A DNA stretch of 13,476 nucleotides from an uncultured Coprococcus sp. (GTDB taxonomy: Bacteria > Bacillota > Clostridia > Lachnospirales > Lachnospiraceae), in the NCBI GenBank assembly GCA_900548315.1, contig URJU01000042.1, positions 1 through 13,476 of the forward strand. Reading direction: 5' to 3'. Shown in pieces: positions 1-5,217 of this stretch. Under the pieces are notes generated by a model. That model was not told the origin of the DNA, ran no database searches, and worked only from the letters and a program-made list of their open reading frames with translations. The position numbers and the translations under genes were made by a program. Numbering within the stretch: the stretch's first letter is position 1; each line of letters opens with the position of its first letter.

Positions 1-35
1 TATCGTCGGCAGCGTCAGATGTGTATAAGAGACAG
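1..35 (+). other. Nextera adapter contamination (5' contig end)
   Basis: Positions 3-35 match the 33-nt Nextera read-1 adapter, and its last 19 bases (17-35, ending in GTGTATAAGAGACAG) are the Tn5 mosaic end. The match is from memory of the adapter but is unambiguous at this length, and the far end of the contig carries the same mosaic end inverted. This is library sequence, not genome. Real sequence starts at about position 36. Confidence 0.97.
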
Positions 36-53
36 TTCCTATTCTCTATACGC

Positions 54-97
54 AAAAAAATGGGAGGCAATCGAATTTTTGTTTCGCCGTCTCCCAT
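54..97 (-). terminator. Rho-independent terminator of the lipoprotein gene
   Basis: Read on the minus strand, ATGGGAG pairs with CTCCCAT. The stem continues, with one mismatch and a bulged A, into CGG/TTG and CGAA/TTCG pairs closing an ACAAAAA loop. It is followed directly by seven T residues (plus-strand A run 54-60). It lies 25 bases past the stop codon of the gene at 122-766, so it is a textbook intrinsic terminator for that gene. Confidence 0.9.
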
Positions 98-121
98 GTA
101 TCTTATATCAATTTATTGTTC

Positions 122-766
122 TTACTGAGCTGCCTCAGATGATACATCCTCATCAGTCAGTGCCTCGCTTGGATCTATAGCTTCTGTGTTTGCCTCTGTT
201 GTGCTGCCTGCCTCTGTTGTAGCTGTTGTTGCTATCTCACCATTTAATGTGACATTTTCCTTCTGAGCAAAGGCATATACAGCGTCATTGTATGCCGTAT
301 ACTTACTCTGTGCATCTGATAAAAGTTTCTTTGCCGTAGTCTGAACATCTTTATCCTTATCCTTTACAGCAGCCTGCACCTTCTGCAGAGCCTCATACTG
401 TGTGTTCATTGCGTCATAATACTGATCCTTAAGAGTCTTCACCTCATCTGTCTTTACCTCTATAGCCTGTACCGAATCAAGAAATGCTTTGTATTTCGGA
501 ATGATATTGTCTGTGAGATCCTTGAGCAGTGCATCAGTATCTATTGTGGTTCCCTCAGCAAAATAAGAATTGTATGTCTTCATGACAGCAGCCTCATCTG
601 CCTCTACCTTTGGAATATCTGTTCCAATAAACTGAATAAACTCATCCTTCACCTCAGATGCTGCCTCAGTTGTAGCTGTGGTAGGCTCATCTTTTTTACT
701 TCCACATCCAGCCAGCGAAAGTACCAGGATCATAGCCATCATGGTCATAAGTAATCTGCGTTTCAT
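122..766 (-). CDS. Predicted lipoprotein, helical, function unknown
   Basis: A 214-residue exported lipoprotein. The N-terminus has basic residues (MKRR), a hydrophobic stretch and a lipobox LAGC at residues 18-21, so Cys21 should be lipidated and the mature protein held on the outer face of the membrane. The mature part begins with a Thr/Glu/Ala-rich linker (about 28-38). It continues with an alpha-helical, Lys/Asp/Ala-rich core (about 40-178) and ends in an acidic Ser/Thr/Glu/Ala tail (about 180-214). I see no catalytic motif and do not recognise the family. The core could be a helical bundle that binds a ligand or the cell wall. The start is fixed by AAGGAG about 9 bases upstream of ATG. 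It lies downstream of trmD in the same direction but is probably a separate unit, because it has its own terminator, a candidate promoter and a 173-bp gap from trmD. Confidence 0.88.
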   Translation of the reverse strand: MKRRLLMTMMAMILVLSLAGCGSKKDEPTTATTEAASEVKDEFIQFIGTDIPKVEADEAAVMKTYNSYFAEGTTIDTDALLKDLTDNIIPKYKAFLDSVQAIEVKTDEVKTLKDQYYDAMNTQYEALQKVQAAVKDKDKDVQTTAKKLLSDAQSKYTAYNDAVYAFAQKENVTLNGEIATTATTEAGSTTEANTEAIDPSEALTDEDVSSEAAQ

Positions 767-827
767 AATCTTTTGTCTCCTTTTTTCCTTGTATTATGTG
801 CTCCCTGCAGTCTCGTTTCCACAAGGT

Positions 828-890
828 TATGGCAGAATTGAGACAAGATTTTATACGCTTTCGCTCCAATTCTCTATCAATTCTGCCATA
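828..890. repeat. 14-bp inverted repeat between trmD and the lipoprotein gene
   Basis: TATGGCAGAATTGA (828-841) is perfectly complementary to TCAATTCTGCCATA (877-890), with 35 bases between the arms. Neither side has a T run, so it is a poor intrinsic terminator. The spacer contains the only plausible promoter of the lipoprotein gene. It could be an operator, a leader structure or the remnant of a small mobile repeat. The inverted repeat is seen directly; the role is unknown. Confidence 0.75.
850..880 (-). promoter_or_regulatory. Candidate promoter of the lipoprotein gene
   Basis: On the minus strand TTGATA (875-880) is followed after 19 bases by TATAAA (850-855). The spacer is longer than ideal, so this is a weak call. 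Transcription would begin near 843 and give a leader of about 75 bases. The -35 element overlaps the right arm of the inverted repeat 828-890, so folding of the DNA or a bound protein there would affect this promoter. Confidence 0.35.
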
Positions 891-907
891 TCACAGTATA
901 CCACTTT

Positions 908-929
908 AAAAGCATGGGTGGCAACCCAT
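908..929 (-). terminator. Probable terminator after trmD
   Basis: On the minus strand ATGGGT-TGCC-ACCCAT forms a 6-bp stem with a tetraloop, followed by GC and then TTTT. It starts 11 bases past the trmD stop codon. The stem and T run are short, so termination may be partial, but the position suits the end of the ylxM-to-trmD operon. Confidence 0.55.
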
Positions 930-939
930 ATATATCCAT

Positions 940-1683
940 TCAGTTCTCTGGATTTGTTTTTTTTCGTCTTATCTTTTTCTCTTTTGGAGGATTCTCGGCT
1001 ATGTACTTTTCATACATATCCGGTCTTTTCGCCTTGGTCCTCTCTATGGACTGCTCCAGCCTCCACTCATTTATAAGCTTGTGATTGCCTGAGAGAAGTA
1101 CATCAGGAACTCGCTTGCCCATGAACTCCGGCGGTCTTGTGTACTGCGGATACTCAAGCAGATTATTGTAAAATGTCTCTATCTCCGCACTGTCCTCATT
1201 GTTCAGCACACCCGGAACAAGTCTGGATACGGCATCCACAATAGCCATGGCCGGAAGCTCTCCACCTGTAAGGACAAAATCACCGATGGACATATAGTCA
1301 TCAACTATCATCTCCAGGACTCTCTCATCGATTCCCTCATAGTGTCCGCAGAGAAGAACTATATCCTCCTTCTCCGAGAGCTCCTGAGCAATTCCTTGAT
1401 TAAAAGTCCGTCCCTGAGGAGTCATATATATAACCCAAGGTCTTCTTCCTATTCTCCCCACAAGCGCCATATATGCATCATATACCGGCTGTGCCTGCAT
1501 CACCATGCCTGCGCCGCCCCCATAAGGATAATCATCAACATGATTATGTTTGTCCTGGGTGTAATCTCTTATATTTATTGCCTCTATATGAAGTTTTCCA
1601 GACTCTATAGCTCTTCCCGTGATACTGGTAGACAGTCCATTCATAACCATCTCAGGGAAAAGTGTCAAAATATAAAAATTCAT
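940..1683 (-). CDS. trmD: tRNA (guanine37-N1)-methyltransferase TrmD
   Basis: Methylates N1 of G37 next to the anticodon using S-adenosylmethionine, which prevents +1 frameshifting; the protein acts as a cytosolic dimer. At 247 residues it is the usual length. Family marks include the N-terminal LTLFPEM, DDYPYGGGAGMVM (50-62), the knotted SAM-binding segments around LCGHYEGIDERV (111-122) and IGDFVLTGGELPA (133-145), VSRLVPGVL (152-160) and LLEYPQYTRP (175-184). R154 aligns with the catalytic Arg of the E. coli enzyme. The position I align with the E. coli general base D169 is Glu here (E169). I believe this also occurs in other Clostridia, but that is from memory. The tail (231-247) is very basic. 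GAGGAG lies 6 bases before ATG. It is the last gene of the ylxM-ffh-rpsP-khpA-rimM-trmD run, 29 bases after rimM. The rplS gene that normally follows is absent. Confidence 0.97.
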   Translation of the reverse strand: MNFYILTLFPEMVMNGLSTSITGRAIESGKLHIEAINIRDYTQDKHNHVDDYPYGGGAGMVMQAQPVYDAYMALVGRIGRRPWVIYMTPQGRTFNQGIAQELSEKEDIVLLCGHYEGIDERVLEMIVDDYMSIGDFVLTGGELPAMAIVDAVSRLVPGVLNNEDSAEIETFYNNLLEYPQYTRPPEFMGKRVPDVLLSGNHKLINEWRLEQSIERTKAKRPDMYEKYIAENPPKEKKIRRKKTNPEN

Positions 1684-1712
1684 GCTCTGCTCCTCAATCC
1701 TTGAACATCGTT

Positions 1713-2252
1713 TTATCCGCGATCTGAATCGTCCGCATCCACCATCTCAAATGTTCTGACCTTAACCTTTTTATTCTCTGTATCAACATCATACACAAAA
1801 TCTGGAACCACGGGAATGAGTATCTCCCCTCCGTTGTCCTTCTTTATGACGAATACATCATTTGCCGGGGTCTCAAGCACATCATCAAGAATTCCGATGT
1901 GCTCATCATTCTGATCGTAGACATCCGCATCAAGGACATCACAGATAAAAAACTCTCCATCCATGAGCGGAACTGCGTCCTCCCTGTCAACTAAGATATC
2001 ATAGTTCTTAAATCGTTCTATATCATTTATGTTATCGTATTCTTCAAACTTGAGAATAACCATATTTTTCAAAAATTTACACGAGACACAATTTACTTCC
2101 AATGTCTCTTTTCCATTTGACAGATAACATTTCTCAAGACTCTTGAATCGTTCATTGCCATCCGTCGTAGGATATACCTTTACCTCACCCTTAATACCAT
2201 GGCTTGAGGTTATGACTCCCACACGAAGTCTGTCTTCTGTATTATGCTCCAT
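1713..2252 (-). CDS. rimM: 16S rRNA processing / 30S maturation factor RimM
   Basis: RimM helps mature the 3' (head) domain of the 30S subunit and binds ribosomal protein S19. At 179 residues it has the usual length. The N-terminal barrel begins with the family signature RVGVITSSHGIKGEVKVYP (about 10-28). The C-terminal PRC-barrel covers about 100-172 and includes FFICDVLDADVYD, the IGILDDVLETPANDVFVI strand pair and EILIPVVPDFV. The start is supported by AGGAGA about 6 bases before ATG. It lies 123 bases after khpA, and that gap contains a strong hairpin (2281-2305), so rimM and trmD may be expressed at a lower or separately tuned level than the genes upstream. trmD follows after 29 bases, as in most bacteria. 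Confidence 0.96.
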   Translation of the reverse strand: MEHNTEDRLRVGVITSSHGIKGEVKVYPTTDGNERFKSLEKCYLSNGKETLEVNCVSCKFLKNMVILKFEEYDNINDIERFKNYDILVDREDAVPLMDGEFFICDVLDADVYDQNDEHIGILDDVLETPANDVFVIKKDNGGEILIPVVPDFVYDVDTENKKVKVRTFEMVDADDSDRG

Positions 2253-2280
2253 ACTTTCTCCTATACGCCTGTGACATGTA

Positions 2281-2305
2281 ATAAAGGGGGAGCACTTGCT
2301 CCCCC
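2281..2305 (-). terminator. Hairpin between khpA and rimM, possible attenuator
   Basis: GGGGGAGC (2286-2293) pairs perfectly with GCTCCCCC (2298-2305) around a 4-base loop. On the minus strand the stem is followed by TTTATTA. The T run is short, so it probably terminates only part of transcription inside the operon, separating ylxM-ffh-rpsP-khpA from rimM-trmD. It could also stabilise the 3' end of an upstream processed transcript. Confidence 0.65.
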
Positions 2306-2375
2306 TCTGAATTCGGTAATAAAATCCTCTGTCATATGAAGATTAAGAAATACCACTTATCCTGCTTATGCAGTT

Positions 2376-2603
2376 CTACTTAATATCAACGACAACCTTC
2401 TTATCACCCTTTGAAGCAGCTGCCTTGACAACTGTACGGATGGATTTGGCTATTCTGCCCTGCTTGCCGATTACCTTACCCATGTCCTCTGGTGCGACTG
2501 TAAGGTCTATCTTTATTATGCCGTCTTCTTCAGTCTCGGTTACAGCTATCTGCTCAGGATGATCTACTAGGGACTTTGCAATGATTTCTACTAAATCTTT
2601 CAT
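2376..2603 (-). CDS. khpA: KH-domain RNA-binding protein KhpA (YlqC family)
   Basis: A 75-residue single KH domain. The RNA-binding loop GKQG (residues 46-49) sits in the context MGKVIGKQGRIAKSIRTVV, and the fold ends in KKVVVDIK. In Firmicutes KhpA pairs with KhpB/Jag and binds many RNAs, affecting cell elongation and division; this role is known from streptococci and other species and is not shown here. I chose ATG at 2603 because GGGAGG lies 7 bases upstream. A longer reading from TTG at 2618 would run through that ribosome binding site. It sits in its standard place directly after rpsP, with a gap of 21 bases, and before rimM. Confidence 0.95.
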   Translation of the reverse strand: MKDLVEIIAKSLVDHPEQIAVTETEEDGIIKIDLTVAPEDMGKVIGKQGRIAKSIRTVVKAAASKGDKKVVVDIK

Positions 2604-2624
2604 CTCTATACCTCCCAAGTATGA

Positions 2625-2870
2625 TTACTTCTCGATACCTGCCTGCTTTAATAACTTTGCAACTGACTCAGTTGGCTGTGCGCCAGTAGCTAACCACTTC
2701 TTAGCAGCCTCCTCGTCAATCTTTACTACAGATGGCTCCTGGTTAGGATCATATGTTCCAATCTCCTCGATGAATCTACCATCTCTTGGTGATCTTGAAT
2801 CTGCTACGATCACTCTGTAGAAAGGATGCTTCTTATAACCCATTCTTCTTAATCTAATCTTTACTGCCAT
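2625..2870 (-). CDS. rpsP: 30S ribosomal protein S16
   Basis: S16 binds 16S rRNA and is needed for early assembly of the small subunit. The 81-residue length is standard. Recognisable segments are VKIRLRRMGYKKHPFYRVIVADSRSPRDGRFIEEIGTYDP in shortened view: the N-terminal basic strand (3-14), the VADSRSPRDGRFIEE core (22-36) and the YDP turn (39-41), followed by the helix around EEAAKKWLATGAQPTESV. AGGAGG lies about 10 bases before ATG, one of the strongest ribosome binding sites in the window, as expected for a highly expressed ribosomal gene. It follows ffh after about 25 bases. Confidence 0.98.
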   Translation of the reverse strand: MAVKIRLRRMGYKKHPFYRVIVADSRSPRDGRFIEEIGTYDPNQEPSVVKIDEEAAKKWLATGAQPTESVAKLLKQAGIEK

Positions 2871-2895
2871 TGTTCTTGTTCCTCCTAAATATTAA

Positions 2896-4242
2896 TTATC
2901 TTAAGCCAAAAGGCATTTTAAAACCACCACGTCTTCTCTTTCCGCCCATCATACCTGACATCTGCTTCATCATCTTCTTAGACTGATCAAACTGTTTAAG
3001 GAAACGATTCACATCTGCTATCTGGACACCTGCTCCATCTGCGATACGCTTTTTTCTTGACGGCGATATCGGATCCTGGAGTGAACGCTCTCTCGGTGTC
3101 ATGGACTGAATGATTGCTTTTGGTGTTTTAGCAGCGTTCTCATCTATCTCAACATTCTTCATCTGACTTGCCATGCCTGGCATCATCGAAAGGATCTCCT
3201 GCATGCCACCCATCTGTTCAAGCTGAGCCATCTGATCAAGAAAATCGTTGAAATCAAAACTTGCTTTGCGGAACTTCTGTTCCATCTCCTTTGCCTTCTC
3301 CTCATCGATAGCCGACTGAGCTTTCTCTATGAGTGACTCAACATCACCCATGCCGAGGATTCGGCTTGCCATACGATCCGGATAAAACGGCTCCAGATCT
3401 GTAAGTTTTTCTCCCATACCTGAGTACAGGATCGGCTTGCCTGTAACTGCCTTGATAGACAGTGCGGCACCGCCTCTGGTATCACCATCCAGCTTTGTGA
3501 GGATGACACCATCTATACCTATCTTATCATTGAACGTTGTCGCTACATTGACCGCATCCTGACCAGTCATGGAATCTACTGTCAATATGGTGTAGGCAAT
3601 GTCCAGATTCGCCTTTATCTCAGCTAGCTCATCCATCATATCCTCATCGACATGAAGACGACCTGCCGTGTCGAGAAATACCAGATTGATATTGTTCTTG
3701 GCCGCATGCTGTATAGCCGCCTTCGCAATATCCAGTGGCTTGTTGTTGTCACCCATTGCAAACACAGGAACTCCAACTTTCTCGCCATTTACCTGCAGCT
3801 GCTTGATAGCCGCCGGTCTGTATACATCACACGCTACAAGGAGCGGTTTCTTACCTTTGTTCTTGAACTGATATGCAAGCTTTGCCGCCGTAGTAGTCTT
3901 ACCTGCACCCTGAAGTCCACACATCATGATGATTGTAATCTCATTCGATGGTCTGAGCTTGATCTCTGTCATCTCAGAGCCCATGAGCTTATCCATCTCT
4001 TCCTTGACGATCTTGATGACCATATGTCCAGGATTCAGACCTTTGAGAACTTCTTCACCTACAGCTCTGTCACTTACCGACTTGACAAATGACTTGACAA
4101 CTTTGAAGTTGACATCCGCCTCAAGGAGTGCTCTCTTGACTTCCTTCATAGCCTCCTTGACATCTTCTTCTGTAAGTACGCCCTTGCTTCTCAGCTTCTT
4201 AAATACGTTCTGCAGTTTATCTGATAAACTGTCAAATGCCAT
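2896..4242 (-). CDS. ffh: Signal recognition particle GTPase Ffh (SRP54)
   Basis: Ffh binds signal sequences emerging from the ribosome and 4.5S/6S RNA, and delivers membrane proteins to the receptor FtsY. Its 448 residues match the family. The N domain (1-95) is helical. The G domain carries the P loop GLQGAGKT (109-116), DTAGR (191-195) and TKLDGDTRGG (249-258). The M domain (about 320-448) is Met-rich, with LEQMGGMQEILSMMPGM (341-357), an SRKKRIADGAG RNA-binding helix (395-405) and a basic C-terminal tail. Of two in-frame ATGs I chose 4242, because GGGAG lies 8 bases upstream; the ATG at 4248 is only 2 bases from that site. It lies 91 bases after ylxM and 25 before rpsP. ftsY is not in the window. 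Confidence 0.97.
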   Translation of the reverse strand: MAFDSLSDKLQNVFKKLRSKGVLTEEDVKEAMKEVKRALLEADVNFKVVKSFVKSVSDRAVGEEVLKGLNPGHMVIKIVKEEMDKLMGSEMTEIKLRPSNEITIIMMCGLQGAGKTTTAAKLAYQFKNKGKKPLLVACDVYRPAAIKQLQVNGEKVGVPVFAMGDNNKPLDIAKAAIQHAAKNNINLVFLDTAGRLHVDEDMMDELAEIKANLDIAYTILTVDSMTGQDAVNVATTFNDKIGIDGVILTKLDGDTRGGAALSIKAVTGKPILYSGMGEKLTDLEPFYPDRMASRILGMGDVESLIEKAQSAIDEEKAKEMEQKFRKASFDFNDFLDQMAQLEQMGGMQEILSMMPGMASQMKNVEIDENAAKTPKAIIQSMTPRERSLQDPISPSRKKRIADGAGVQIADVNRFLKQFDQSKKMMKQMSGMMGGKRRRGGFKMPFGLR

Positions 4243-4333
4243 AGACATTCTCCCTTCTGATATAAACTATCGGGTACATGCATCTCCACTCTGTAAATCC
4301 TGGGGCGGTTCTGCAATACATCACTACCTGTCA

Positions 4334-4690
4334 TCAGAAATCTTCGAGTATCTTATCTGAATAATTCACTATATCTTCAATTCTGCCCGCAAGCCGTTCG
4401 TCCGAATTGATCGCCTTGAGCTCATCCGCACATTCTTTGATCTTCTGAACCTGTTCCTGCGCTTTCATGAACTTATGTACCAGCATAAGTTTCTCCTCAT
4501 ACTCCTCAAGGATCTTGTCACAGCGCCTTACCATATCGTACACGCCCTGTCTGCTTATGTTGTTGAGTCTCGCTATCTCCGAGTAAGACATGTCATTGTT
4601 CACAACATCCTCGTACACGCTCTTCTGATGCTCTGTGAGCAGCTCACCATAAAAATCATATAACATAGACTGTCTGACTATCTTCTCCAT
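4334..4690 (-). CDS. ylxM: SRP-associated HTH protein YlxM
   Basis: A 118-residue YlxM/p13-family protein with a sigma-like helix-turn-helix. In Gram-positive bacteria it lies beside ffh, and in streptococci the YlxM protein has been reported to bind SRP components. The segment LLTEHQKSVYEDVVNNDMSYSEIARLNNISRQGVYDMVRR is typical in shortened view: HTH helices lie at about 33-56 and include SYSEIARL and SRQGVYDMV. A charged C-terminal helix follows (60-118). The start at 4690 is chosen because GGAG lies about 8 bases before that ATG. Upstream in-frame codons would reach into the promoter. It is the first gene of the operon; its promoter (4746-4774) gives a leader of about 48 bases. Confidence 0.93.
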   Translation of the reverse strand: MEKIVRQSMLYDFYGELLTEHQKSVYEDVVNNDMSYSEIARLNNISRQGVYDMVRRCDKILEEYEEKLMLVHKFMKAQEQVQKIKECADELKAINSDERLAGRIEDIVNYSDKILEDF

Positions 4691-4745
4691 AACAAACTCT
4701 CCGTAACGCACTTGCATGTAAAGTACTTTTGCTTTACCATGGGCT

Positions 4746-4774
4746 ATTCTAATACAGGCGGGGTGGGTTGTCAA
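4746..4774 (-). promoter_or_regulatory. Promoter of the ylxM-ffh-rpsP operon
   Basis: On the minus strand a perfect -35 TTGACA (4769-4774) is followed by a 17-base spacer and TAGAAT (4746-4751). This is a near-consensus housekeeping sigma promoter. Transcription should begin near 4739, about 48 bases before the ylxM start codon. The spacer is unusually GC-rich (acccaccccgcctgtat). Confidence 0.85.
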
Positions 4775-4791
4775 GTGTTTTTTCTTGACAA
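4768..4791. promoter_or_regulatory. Inverted repeat over the -35 element of the ylxM promoter
   Basis: TTGTCAAG (4768-4775) and CTTGACAA (4784-4791) are perfect inverted copies with an 8-base T-rich gap. The inner copy contains the -35 of the ylxM promoter, and the outer copy gives a second TTGACA facing the other way (4785-4790). No good -10 follows that second copy, so it is more likely half of a dimeric operator, a terminator remnant or chance. Confidence 0.5.
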
Positions 4792-4854
4792 AGTGAAATT
4801 ATATTTTTTGATCTAGACACCGTGTACTGCTATTATATCTATCATGTGCAATTC

Positions 4855-4889
4855 GTTTGTTATATCGCTACAGCGATAGTTTTACAAAC
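4855..4889. other. Two-tier hairpin after the 81-residue gene
   Basis: TATCGCT-AC-AGCGATA (4863-4878) is a perfect 7-bp stem. Outside it, GTTTGT (4855-4860) pairs with ACAAAC (4884-4889). It lies 6 bases past the stop codon of the gene at 4895-5140, a natural place for a 3' end signal. However, no T run follows on the minus strand, so classic intrinsic termination is doubtful. It may stabilise or process the end of the DUF4132 operon transcript. Confidence 0.55.
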
Positions 4890-4894
4890 TGTAT

Positions 4895-5140
4895 TCAATA
4901 TATCTTCCTCACGTCATCCACTCGGTAAAGTCTCTTAAAATACTCAAGATCCCTCTCTGATTGTATCACCATCACACCCACAAAGCTCCCGTCCTCTCTG
5001 CTCCTGAATCCGGCGACCTGTTCTCCGGTGCATATGGAGCATCTGATGACAGCCTCGTGCTTTGCCTCATCATAGGGGAACAACTCTGCGTTCCCCTTGT
5101 ATTTTGACTTTAATCTTGCAAATATTCCTTTTCCAGTCAC
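4895..5140 (-). CDS. Small conserved CxxC protein, function unknown
   Basis: An 81-residue protein that starts basic (FARLKSKYKG). Its core is VIRCSICTGEQVAGF (31-45) with a CxxC pair (C34, C37), followed by EDGSFVGVMVIQSERDLEYFKRLYRVDDVRKIY to the C-terminus in shortened view: a strand at about 53-60 and a helix at about 61-72. I recall similar short proteins in Lachnospiraceae, sometimes labelled 'aspartate dehydrogenase'. That label cannot be right for so small a protein with no nucleotide fold. The single CxxC could bind metal or be redox-active, but two ligands are too few for a zinc site in a monomer. I chose the GTG start at 5140 because AGAGGTGG lies 5 bases upstream. An ATG at 5164 would add 8 residues but has no ribosome binding site. 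It is 77 bases downstream of the giant DUF4132 gene, same strand. Confidence 0.8.
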   Translation of the reverse strand: MTGKGIFARLKSKYKGNAELFPYDEAKHEAVIRCSICTGEQVAGFRSREDGSFVGVMVIQSERDLEYFKRLYRVDDVRKIY

Positions 5141-5217
5141 TATATCCACCTCTATACATACCATACAAACAACTGACAGGATACATTCTGAACCATCATC
5201 TTATCATTATGCTGACA

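Noticed and set aside
678..1076. A 132-codon plus-strand frame opposite the trmD-lipoprotein gap
   Set aside because: It overlaps the 5' end of the lipoprotein gene and the 3' end of trmD antisense and has no ribosome binding site; it arises from open antisense frames.
4785..4806. A plus-strand promoter starting at the mirror TTGACA
   Set aside because: No -10 hexamer lies at a workable distance, and no plus-strand gene follows.
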